DNA from: Scytalidium lignicola
Taxonomy: Eukaryota > Ascomycota > Leotiomycetes
Assembly (NCBI GenBank): GCA_002812745.2
Contig: NCSJ02000419.1
Coordinates: 1-34,205, forward strand
DNA: 34,205 nucleotides
Direction of reading: 5' to 3'
How positions within the stretch are numbered: the stretch's first letter is position 1; every line of letters begins with the position of its first letter. Below the pieces are notes generated by a model. That model searched no databases, had not been told where the DNA came from, and saw only the letters and a list, made by a program, of their open reading frames with translations. The position numbers and the translations under genes are program-made. Below are positions 1-9,500 of this stretch, piece by piece.

Positions 1-171
1 AAGGAGCTTTAAATATAACTAAATTAAGAAATAGACTTAATAAGTCTACTTTTAATTTAATTATATGTTTAAAAAAGTTGGGGAATATATATTGATGATA
101 TTAATCAAGAAGATTTACAAGAAAATGAATTAGAAAAAAGAAATGTCAGAATTTGTTATTTAGTTTATTAG
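1..171 (+). pseudogene. hAT transposase C-terminal remnant (dimerisation region), frameshifted
   Basis: Reading from base 3 gives a stretch containing LRNRLNKSTFNLIICLKKL before a TGA at 93-95. It resembles the conserved hAT C-terminal block in which RRNRLSPET is followed by a helix and a tryptophan. From base 94 the next frame gives an acidic tail (DDINQEDLQENELEKRN) that runs to a TAG at 169-171, as in other fungal hAT transposases. The shift between frames near base 90 and the AT-biased codons show that it is dead. Only the last ~55 residues are in the window. Similarity was judged by eye. Confidence 0.55.
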
Positions 172-262
172 CTATTTTATTAGTTAGTTTATTAGTTATT
201 TTATTAGTTAGTTTATTAGTTAGTTTATTAGTTAGTTTATTAGTTAGTTTATTAGTTTAATT
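160..262. repeat. 12-bp tandem repeat (TAGTTTATTAGT)
   Basis: About eight head-to-tail copies of TAGTTTATTAGT, with variant units carrying CTATTT or TTATTT. The array begins inside the end of the hAT reading frame, so the transposase stop codon (169-171) lies in the repeat. It contains almost no C on this strand. It is probably a subterminal array of the hAT element or simple slippage expansion. Confidence 0.8.
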
Positions 263-308
263 AATTTTTAAAGTATTTACATATTATAATTTTATTTAAA
301 ACTTTATG

Positions 309-380
309 AAAAACAAGTAAAAACAAGTAATATATATATATAAATATATTAAAACACGTAAAAACACGTAAAAACGCGTA
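309..380. repeat. Subterminal short repeats of the hAT element
   Basis: Two copies of AAAACAAGTA (309-328) are followed, after a TA run, by three exact-phase 10-mers: AAAACACGTA at 351-360, AAAACACGTA at 361-370 and AAAACGCGTA at 371-380. hAT transposases bind clustered short motifs close to the ends, so these are candidate transposase binding sites. That role is inference. Confidence 0.6.
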
Positions 381-410
381 TAAATATTATTTTTAGAAAA
401 ATATTCAAAC

Positions 411-521
411 TATTCAAATAATTATTTGAATATTTATTCAAATATTCAAATCAAATACCAAAATCCACTATTCAACTCAAATTCAACTCAAATTCAAATT
501 ATTCAAATAATTATTTGAATA
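411..521. repeat. Duplicated 22-bp perfect palindrome with TTCAAA-rich filler
   Basis: The same 22-bp perfect palindrome occurs at 411-432 and 500-521. Each half is TATTCAAATAA, followed by its exact reverse complement. The bases between are runs of ATTCAAAT and ATTCAACTCAA. The pair lies 24-135 bp inside the hAT terminus at 545, the usual position of transposase binding sites, and each copy could form a short hairpin. Confidence 0.7.
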
Positions 522-545
522 GCTTGAATATTTTTGCCAACACTG

Positions 546-1741
546 CATACTAATTTCCGAACCCTGGCAGCGACTGTCCGCTATTCTACGGAGGTAACAA
601 CTAGTACAGTGTGCCCATCGTGTTACATCGACGTGTTAAAGCATATACCAAAGAGTTTCCCGCAAAATATGATCATGTAATCGTTTAATTGCCAGCAGAT
701 GATTCCATCCCGCAAGCAAATATCCTCATTTGCGACGGGTTCGTGTGTCACAAATGTTCGTTCAAGAGTCGAAGCTGAGACGTGATACGCAAGCATGCCA
801 ATAAAGAGCACAACCAAAAGCGGATGGCCTACGAGGAATTATTCACATGTGTACGGTTGTAATCATGGTTTGCAAGCAAGAAAGAGCGATATTGGGTAGT
901 GGACGAGAGCAAGCAGGCCGAAGCGGAATACCGGTGCTGCCAGGCCACTATGCCAGACGTAGGAGAGGTCGACACAAACCCGGTTGACGAGGAGAGCCCA
1001 GAAGAAGTTTCGGCTTTGGTTTCAGCCAGTGATCCCATTGCCAATCCTCACTGCACCGGTCCGCCGACTGTGCGTTCTGGTGCAACTCGAATGGGGGCTG
1101 GCTGGCCGCCTCGTTCTTGAACGACTTCCACTATTTCAACACGTCTTTGTGGTCCACATTGGCCAACGTATCCAAACACCGCTCCAAAATCCGGCCTTAT
1201 AGCGCCACCAATCGGTGCAACTGTGGCTCTGTCAAGAGGTACGAGCGCAGCCGGCAGTAAAGTCACATAGAAATTGTATGGCACAGTGCTTAATTTATTC
1301 CTCTATAAGAATGAATACAATAATTAATGGTTAAGATGAAGAGTGGGATTCCCCACCTCCTGAAACAGATATATAAAACCGTATTACCGGCCATTACGTA
1401 AGCACAATATCTGACAGGCTCGCTTCTTCACTAAATTCATGCGTCCGGATCATATCGTGCTTAGATTGCTGCACACCTTAAATTAGCTGACGGATAGACA
1501 ATGCAAGCCACAGCTTTACAGCCCTTGTTCCTTAGTGGAAGTTTATAAATATACATGGAACTTCAATAGCGTACTCGTAAAGAATTACGGCTGCTTATTA
1601 TGCCTATACGCTAACACGGGCAATTCTCTACATGCCAATATAATTTTAACCAAGTCTATCAATTTGGAGACCATTAAGCAGTCATTTTAACTTGTAATAA
1701 TACGATACAATTAGCTCTTCTATTCAACACATTTATCCAGG
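546..1741. other. Gene-free stretch of normal composition
   Basis: Composition is balanced between 546 and about 1300 and AT-richer towards the GMC start. Short open frames exist on both strands (for example minus 829-1044 and 1048-1284, plus 899-1120), but none shows a recognisable domain. The minus frame at 1048-1304 is preceded by a splice-acceptor-like TTCTTATAG, so an exon of an unknown minus-strand gene cannot be excluded. The last ~200 bp should contain the GMC promoter; no TATA box or other element stands out. Confidence 0.4.
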
Positions 1742-3650
1742 ATGGATAATGAACACCCCACAGCCGAGAAATTTGCATCAAGCTCCTATGACTATGTCAT
1801 TATCGGTGGGGGCACAGCAGGTCTAGTCCTGGCTGCGAGATTGACAGAAGATCCATCTATTTCTGTTGGCGTTATTGAGGCAGGAGAAAATCGAACAGAT
1901 GATCCATTGGTCCTGATTCCTGGTTTTCATGTCAAATTATACGAGGACCCGAAATATGACTGGATGTTCAAAACCGTACCACAGGTAAGCTTTGTGAATG
2001 AAGATTCCCGGAGAGGAGGTAAGATAACTGACAAACAATCTCTAGAAATATGTCCGAAATACGGTTCATGGTTGGCCTCGCGGTCGTATATTAGGAGGGT
2101 CTAGTGCAATTAACTACAGCATGTACTCACAAGCTTCAAAGAGGGATATTGACAATTGGGAAGCCCTGGGCAATCCGGGATGGACATGGGAAAGCCTCCT
2201 GCCTTACTACAAGAAGCACGAAACATATACTGCTCCGGAAGAGCCAGTTGCAACTATACTTGGTTCATCAGCTATCGATCCCATACTTCATGGAACAAGC
2301 GGCCCTATCCAGACGTCGTCACCGCCTATCCCACACTTTGTTCAAGACGTTTGGTTCGAAACCTGTAAGAACTTGGGTCTGCCAGCAGTCGATCCAAGGA
2401 GTGGTCACTCAATAACGGGGCATAACCAGCTCCTAATGATGGATCCTAAAACTAGAACAAGGAGCTATGCAACTACAGGATACTACCTACCAAACTCCAA
2501 GAGACCCAATCTCAGTTTACTAACTGGTTCAACTGCAAATAAGATTATCTTTGAACAAGGAGATGGCAAGATAATTGCCACTGGGGTAGAATTCACCAAT
2601 AACGCCAATACATACACCGTGCACTGCACCCGCGAAGTCCTCCTGTGTGCAGGTACCGTACAATCCCCTCAGCTGTTAGAACTCTCCGGAATTGGTTCAA
2701 GAAGGTTGCTTGAAGGTCTAAATATTGAGGTTCTAGCGGATAATCCAGGCGTAGGAGAAAATTTGCAAGACCATGTGCTCGACGGTGCTTGCTTTCAAAC
2801 AGTGGAGGGAATCCAGACACTAGATCTATTCCGCGATCCCGAATATGCAAATCAAGCTGTTGCAGAATTCATGACTACCGGGAAAGGAATGTTTACTTCT
2901 AACAGCATAACAGGCGTTGCTTCTATCTCATATCTGGATGTCTTAACGGTGGAAGAAAAGAAGTCTGCAGCCGATCAGCTCAACAAGTTGGTTGATTTGT
3001 CAGGACCCGAATCAGGTCTCAATAAGCAGTACAGGATATTGAAGGAAATGCTATTGAGTCCCACAGACACTGCCTACGCTCTTGTGCCTTGCGCCGGAGG
3101 AGCTGACTTCAGCTCGACTGAAAGTGGAGCTGGACTATTTTCTCATCAATGCCCTGACACATACTTCTGCATCGTAGCAAACCTTCAGCATCCATTCTCC
3201 CGGGGCACGGTACATATCCGTTCTAAAAACGTTAATGACCACCCTGTAATCGATCCTGCGTACCTATCTCATCCACTTGACTTAGAGATCTTAGAGAAAG
3301 GCATGCGGCACTTGAAAAAGGTTGTCCAGACAGAACCATTAACCTCGAAACTCAAGGATAGAGGTAATGTAGTGATGCCAGGGAACGAATATTTCGCCTC
3401 TGGAAATTGGACAGCGCAAGTGAAACAAAATCTGGGGACACAGTGGCATCCCATAGGAACGTGTGCTATGCTTCCAAGAGCTGATAGGGGTGTGGTAGAC
3501 CACAACTTGAAGGTCTATGGTGTTCAGAATTTGAGAGTTGTCGATGCGAGCATATTCCCGTTGCATGTCCAGGGTAATATTTGCAGTCTTGTTTATGCGG
3601 TTGCTGAGAGGGCTGCGGATTTGATTAAAAAGGAGTCAGGTACTGGGTAA
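1742..3650 (+). CDS. GMC-family FAD-dependent oxidoreductase (AA3-like; choline dehydrogenase/alcohol oxidase type)
   Basis: Two exons, 1742-1984 and 2046-3650, give a 615-residue protein, a normal length for the family. The 61-bp phase-0 intron has donor GTAAGC, a CTGAC branch site and acceptor TCTAG; splicing restores PRGRILGGSSAIN. Seen in order: FAD-binding GGGTAG near residues 22-27 with ribose-binding Glu46 (VIEAGE), GMC signature 1 at 92-104, GMC signature 2 (GTVQSPQLLELSGIG) at 284-298, NLQDH at 320-324, and the catalytic pair His549 (GTQWHPIGTCAM) and Asn592 (QGNI). No signal peptide is visible, so the enzyme is probably intracellular. GMC enzymes oxidise alcohols or related substrates with FAD; the substrate cannot be read from sequence. 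The frame is clean, with none of the RIP damage seen in the repeats. Confidence 0.93.
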
Positions 3651-4628
3651 CTTTTCTAGCCTTCTATTGCTCTGTTAATAGGGTTTGGCGAAATTTTTGT
3701 CAACATCTCCTTATATAACGACTGCTGTATCTTATAATTTCCTGGTTGCCAAAGGAGATAGAGACTCACTAATACTACAGCTATTCTAAAAAAAAATTTC
3801 CATCACTTTCCTAGATTTGAATTTCCAAACACTAGTAATAATTGTGAGATTTGCCAATTACATCAATTAACCTGGTTTAATTTGTAACTCGTATATCACA
3901 GCTGTCTACCACAGACAAGCTTCGGGGACGGAATTGATATATTATCCAAGTACGCGCGCTGTGCTGCAGGCGGTATATCATATCAATCTTCTGAACTCCT
4001 CTTCAGTAAACAAAATTGATGCGCCTTAACTCTAAATTACCATCACACAACTGCCCTCTTATTACCTATATCAGTATTCCTATCTTTCGTGTACACTCCT
4101 GATTCGTTTTATGTTGCTTCTTACGCGAATTTTTTCACCTCATGTTCTAACATGACGAAAAGCTCAACGACTTCCCACTGAGTACCTGTCTCAGAGGAAG
4201 TCGACTTCCTACAGCAACGTAAAGATTTGATAGAAGGTTTTAGCTTCAAGCTTCAAGCCCGCAAACCGCCCGCAAGCTGTCCGCACGTGTATCCGCGGTA
4301 CCCTGGCATCCTGTGCTAGTCATATCTCTTCTTGTTGGGGTAACTTCATGCACATGTCCCCCTCTCTAGAATTAATATATTTGAACAATTCATAAGTTAG
4401 TGCGAACAGCACCTACTCCTGTGTCATACTTCTATTGATCTCTTGACAAAAAGCTATATTAGCTCATGATTTATGTCAGATTATTTCATAGTTATAGCAT
4501 AGCATATTGCTGCGTTTCATGTTGGCTCTTACTATTTTGAACCAAGTACACTGCTCTTGCCTTCTGATTTCGTCGTTACTCCACTAGCCGGCTTTACATT
4601 ATTCTCAGTTCCTGCTTTTTTAACCCTG
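3651..4628. other. Intergenic region between GMC gene and pseudogene
   Basis: No gene was found. It lies between the 3' ends of the convergent GMC gene and the minus-strand pseudogene, so it should hold both terminators. It contains a strong hairpin (4168-4203) and, just after it, a direct repeat of AGCTTCA (CTTCAAGCTTCAAGCCCGCAA) in a GC-richer patch at about 4235-4310. Nothing else was recognised. Confidence 0.5.
4168..4203. repeat. 36-bp inverted repeat (hairpin)
   Basis: CGACTTCC then CTGAG are mirrored by CTCAG then GGAAGTCG around a 7-base loop (TACCTGT), with one or two unpaired bases in the stem. It stands alone in intergenic DNA about 520 bp beyond the GMC stop. It could be a remnant of a small inverted-repeat element or an RNA structure; there is no evidence for either. 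Confidence 0.6.
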
Positions 4629-5814
4629 TTAGTCTCCGCTCCAAAGCTGTTGGTTTTTTTNGTTCCATTTGAGATATAGCTCTTCTGGGAGCATGTTTTT
4701 TCCGTCCAGCTTCCTAATTACCAATTTGTCTTGCTTGGCCTCGTATTTGAGGACAGCCTTTCCACACAGACCTTCACCACATTGATAATTTTTTTTAATT
4801 AGCGCGGCCAATTTCCTTAGATGCAGCTGATTATCCTCTTCCCATTTCTTGATCTCAGCCGTTACATCTTCAACTTTTGATTGCCGGAAAATGCTATCGT
4901 CATGGTAAGCGTGGACAAACTTAGGAGTTTGAGATATCCACAACTGCGGTGCGACCTCTCCAAGATTAATCCGATTATTCAAACCACGTGTTTTGATCTC
5001 AAGGATTGATTCGAGCGGTACTACCTCGCCGCCTTCTTTAACCGTCAATTTAGAGGGGGGAGTATAAGGTTTATTGATGGGAGGAGCAGTTAGGGAAAGA
5101 GGCAAAGTCTTAAGCATCCTAGAGAGACTATCGCTTTCTGACTCTTTGCTATTAGAATAGGGCGCAGTTGTATCAGCGTCTACATATCCGTCGGTTTCAT
5201 GGCGGACAATGAAGTTCAGACCGCCGAAGCGGTACGAGATGATTCTGTGATGTCCAGTGCTGCTGTTGACGCGACTAGTAGTGTATGCCTTCTCGAACTC
5301 ATGACCATAGCCTCTGAATTCCTATGGTTTAATGTAATCATAGTTCGACTTCTCTTCGCGAGAGAATAATGCGGTATTATTCGTGATCTCAATCTTGATG
5401 GGAAATATTCCTTGTTTGAATTTACCCGATTTGCGGTTGACAAAAGAGAAAAGTTTACGGATGTTATTCTGGTCGGTCATGACATCAATTGACCCGATAT
5501 TGAATGAAGGATTTGCAAGATACAGCACACGAAACAGGAGTTCAAATGGACTGTCCGGATGTCGAGCAGCATTTTAGGCGATGTAGAAACGACCGGTGTC
5601 TTTATTCAGCTTTGGATGAACTGTTGGAAGGGACCAAAGAGAAGGGCTGCCCGGGACAGCAATGGTGGGCCTGGGTGCCTCGATCCAAGTTGTAAGACGA
5701 TAAGCGCTTAATGTCAGTGATTGATACTGAGGAAGGACCGAGGTCTTCGAGGTCTTCGATATCCTGGCGAGAAATTTCAGTTATGCTAGTGGATATCATT
5801 GCTGAAGTTGACAT
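4629..5814 (-). pseudogene. Broken member of a fungal family commonly labelled 'geranylgeranyl pyrophosphate synthetase'
   Basis: From ATG 5812-5814 the product starts MSTSAMISTSITEISRQDI. It carries blocks recalled from this abundant ascomycete family: SYN(W)IEAP, TIAVPGSPSLWS, ANPSFNIGSIDVMTD, EFRGYGHEFEKAYTT, LEIKTR, VAPQLWISQTPK, and LRKLAALIKK. The synthase label is doubtful because no DDxxD prenyl-diphosphate motif is present; the EIKTR block is reminiscent of the ExK metal motif of Rai1/DXO nucleases (inference). It is broken by: a one-base insertion near 5690, TAA at 5574-5576 where Q is expected, TAG at 5322-5324, and an extra A in a homopolymer at 4789-4796 compensated about 25 bp later. 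There is an N at 4661. Both stops fit CAA/CAG to TAA/TAG. The remainder is well conserved, so inactivation looks recent. Confidence 0.75.
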
Positions 5815-6338
5815 CGCCAACTGATCTGGAATACGAAAGAGGAGTTAGAAGAAGAAGCTAAAGGTAAATGCTGCGAGGCTCTGAGCTTGGGGGAGAGAAA
5901 AGCGCCTACAGCGCCTGAGGGACGGGCACGAAAATTCGTCATTCCAATCACAGCTTATCCATCATCATTCCTTTTGCTCATGCAGCTGAGAGCACCTCTG
6001 CGTAGGAAATCTGCATCCCAATAGGTGTATAGGGTTGCACAGCGTCGAGGTCCCAACCATTCAAGTTACTCAACTCTTCCCGCCACCAACACATGCTGCA
6101 TGCGAAGCCTTATCCAGACTCACGGACTTGCTAGGAGGGAGGTACAAGATAATGCAAAGACGAATCTGATTGGGTTATGCTGCTTCAAACAATGCAGAAG
6201 CGGACTGCTAGAACCTGAGATCATTGATATTTCAGTATCAGTAAATATAAATCGATGATGATTCGCATAGGCACTGCTCTCTCCACGAGACGAGAGGATG
6301 TAGCGGCGGGGTAAGGTAGCCGGGGTCTCCCCACCCAG
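5815..6338. other. Unassigned stretch between two pseudogenes
   Basis: Normal composition. It contains the upstream region of the minus-strand pseudogene and whatever lies 5' of the NACHT fragment. An open frame at 6025-6258 (+) has no recognisable features. Regions upstream of NACHT domains vary, and I could not read an effector domain here. Confidence 0.35.
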
Positions 6339-6578
6339 CAGCTACTGACAGTCTGGATCCTCGAAAATGCCGAGGTCCGGCAATGGCGCAAACGATCAGC
6401 AAAGTCGACTGCTATACAGTAGGTCAAGGGCGATCCGGGTAAAGGCAAGACCATGCTGCTCTGCGGCATTGTCAACGAGCTGGAAAAGTCGATAATAGCC
6501 CAGACACATCTTCTGTTCTATTTCTTCGGTCAGGCTACGGACTCGCGAATCAATAACGCCACAGCCGTGCTCAATTGA
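6339..6578 (+). pseudogene. NACHT-type NTPase (STAND protein) fragment, N-terminal part of the NACHT domain
   Basis: In one frame the sequence reads WILENAEVRQWRKRS, then a TAG at 6420-6422, then VKGDPGKGKTMLLCGIVNEL and FYFFGQATDSRINNATAVL, ending at TGA 6576-6578. GDPGKGKT (6429-6452) is the Walker A loop of fungal NACHT NTPases of the HET-E/NLR type. The in-frame TAG stands where these proteins have Trp (LLWIKGDPGKGKT), consistent with TGG to TAG. Homology stops right after NNATAVL, where AT-rich DNA begins; Walker B and the C-terminal repeats are missing. Such proteins mediate non-self recognition and programmed death in fungi; this copy is a stump. Confidence 0.8.
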
Positions 6579-9500
6579 TTGCCAATACTAATGATAATAG
6601 TTGGTTGCGCTCGGAAGGTGGGAAATTTCTCTATCTCCTTGCGTAAACTTCTCTCTAAGCTATATAGTAGAACTATTATTAATCTTAAGTTTAACCTACC
6701 AAGGAAAGTTTCCTTGATATTTGCTAAGGAACTGCTAGTGATCGTGATAATTCGAGTGGTTTTTTCTTGGCACTTCTTGTAGTTGTTAGATTGTAAGATT
6801 AAATGCTTGTTTTACTAAGTCTTTAGCATATCTTCCTCTGTTAATAATACTATTAAGTTTAATAACGTGTAAGAGCTTTCTATCGTACTTCTAATATAAA
6901 TAAGCTAAGTATAAGTAATCACCCTTAAGAGAGATTAACTTCTTAGAGTTTTTTAAGTTATAAAGTTAAGGGGTATTCTTGGTTGTAATCAACGAAGTTA
7001 ACACTATCTTGTGAAAAGGTCGAATGTTTAATCTCAAATCTCAGATCTAAGTCATCATCTCATTATACTAGTTGCTTTTTACAAGGTATACACCGAAATT
7101 CTAAAACTTGCCTTGTTAGGACGGGAACTGAACAATCAAATTCTTTTATACGAAATATCCATCATCAGCCATGTATCTACTCATCCCTTAACAGAAAGCC
7201 TTTCTTGAAAGGCTTGATCACCTTGAATTCTAGCTTCGGTGGAACCTTATCCTAAGTCCAGTAGACCGTCTTATACCTCAACTAATATGCATAAGTGCCC
7301 AGCATAATATCTAAGCTAACGTGCCTCCTCCACAAGGATCCTAGTGTGTTATTATACACTCTCAAAATCATTTTATAAGCTAACTTAAAAGCAAAGCTCT
7401 TTTGCAAATATATTTCGACGATTTCCCTAGCTTGTTTCTGCTTTGCACTCTTAACTTCCTTGTCTTTAAGAAGGGAAAGTGACATTAGGTTAAACGTTTT
7501 TTNGGCTATCCTATGCAATTATATCATTGATGAGCTATAAACTTATTATAAAATCTATAATATAGATATTCTTAACGATATACTTTAGCCTGTTCTAACT
7601 ATCTTCTTCGTTAACAAGTCTTATAACCAGCAATGTTATCTGTCCTTGAATAATGTAATCCATTAACAACTTACTAACCTCCTCTGCTTTAATAATCTTC
7701 TTATCCTCCTTAATCATAAACGAACCTCCTATTATCAGAACCCTTTTCAATAATAGACTACTGTACATTCTATTAGTAGTAGTCTGGCTGCTGTTTATAG
7801 CTTACAACTTGAGTAGAAGTTTATAACACCGCTTAAAGAGTAGGTTATTTAGCTATGACATAAGAAAGTAATTTGTCAGACTACATTCTTTGACAGTACT
7901 AACATTATACAATAGTATTTAAAACTATAAGGCAGGATTTCTAATTGTCTTGTTTTATAAGTAGTTTAAGTCATTGATCTAAATCAACCTCAAATCTGCA
8001 TACATGTTGTTATACTTTAGCAATAACGGTTACCGAACAAGGTTTAATGTATATTAATTAGTGTAAGAATTAGGTTTTGACTGTAAAAAAGTTGTAATTA
8101 AGTTGACTTTTCGTCTTTAAATAAGACTTTCTTTATAGATATTAATTTTTNGGCTAGTTAGAAGATAGTTAACAATAAATAATATTATATACTAAATAAC
8201 TTACCCTTTATAAAAACTATAAGTTTATTAATACCTTAATAATCATTTTGACTAGGAAAATTGTATAGTTTAACTATTCTAATCTTAAATTCAAAAGTTT
8301 AAATAATTGAATGACTACTCTTAGTATAATTCTTCATGAATATTCGTTTTATCATCTTGAAATTCTTATTCTTTATAAGATTAACTTTTAAACTATCTGT
8401 TAAAATCCAATGCTTGTTTTTATAAGTAATAAGTATATCTTAATTATATTGGACAAACCTTTGTTTAGTATCTTTATAATATAATTCATAAGTTATTAAT
8501 ACAAAGAACTTATTTTTAAGCTTTATTTCAAAGTAGTTATAAATTCTTCTATTATATATTACTAGTAAAGACACTTTATAAAGTAACTTATTCTAGTCTT
8601 TATTAATATTGTTAAATTTAAATAGAATTAGTATTATGTTATAAAATGCATTTTTCAAGAATAAATACTCTTTTATATTATAAAAAGAAATGATTTCCTT
8701 CGTTTTCAGATTAAACTATTGTAATATAAGTCTTTGATGAAATAAGACTGACTTAGTTTTGTTAATATAAATTAAGAGGTAATTACTTAAAANCTTTGAA
8801 TTTCTCTTATTAAAGTAACAATTGTTCTAACATCTTCAATGTTGTTGTATTAAGAATTAGATAAGTATATTACTTTATTAAATCAAATATATTTTAATAT
8901 TATAATCTTAAAATAGTAAACATCAATTAAAGAGTTATATTTAAAAATGATGAATAACTTACATTTCTATTTATTTATATAGTTAAAGCTTTGTTTTCAA
9001 ACTTATTCTAAAGTTAAGTTAAATAGTATACTGTTAAAGTAAGTATTATACTTGTTATATATATAACAAAGACAAGTGAAGATAATAGTTGTCTAAAGCA
9101 AGGTTAACTTAAGAGAAGTATATATAATACAAGGTTAACTAATTGTTGTAGAATAAGTAATTTAATAAATGTAAATGTAGAAATTAATTATTATACCTTT
9201 AATTTTAAGAAGAATTACATTTTTTATAAATGTTTTAATATTAATGCAAAAAGGATGATATTATGTAAAAAANGTTATAATAGTACTTAGTTTGTCTTGT
9301 TACTTAATATAAAGTAGTTTAGAATACAAGCAAAAATACTTTGTAAAGAAGGTTATAATAATGTTTAACATTAGTATAATATAAACTAATTTACTAGAAC
9401 AAGAGTTGCTTAGGAAAAAGTTGTAATAATGTTCAATTTTACACTTTTACATAATGTGAATTTAATTGTTAAAGAAGGATAAGATTCTTATCTAGCTTAA

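Larger units (their letters stand above)
1..545 (+). mobile_element. 3' end of a degraded hAT DNA transposon (truncated by window edge)
   Basis: Three things place a hAT element here. A transposase C-terminal tail is readable at 1-171. Dense AT-rich subterminal repeats fill 160-521. The sequence CCAACACTG ends at 545; its reverse complement CAGTGTTGG is a typical fungal hAT terminus beginning CAGTG. Base composition changes sharply right after 545. A hAT insertion would be flanked by an 8-bp duplication (candidate 546-553, CATACTAA), but the other end lies outside the window, so this cannot be confirmed. Confidence 0.6.

Noticed and set aside
160..262. CRISPR-like array from regular repeats
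   Set aside because: Units are 12 bp, head to tail without spacers, and the DNA is fungal; this is a plain tandem repeat.
829..1284. Several overlapping short ORFs (both strands) as genes
   Set aside because: No domain, no consistent frame and no convincing splice set; only an acceptor-like TTCTTATAG at the minus-strand 1303 edge. Kept as unassigned.
2121..3650. A 509-residue protein starting at 2121 as the full GMC gene
   Set aside because: This start lies after the GMC signature 1; the FAD-binding exon upstream joins cleanly across a 61-bp intron, so the real start is 1742.
6221..6475. Minus-strand ORF of 84 residues
   Set aside because: It is the antisense shadow of the NACHT fragment, whose Walker A motif is on the plus strand.
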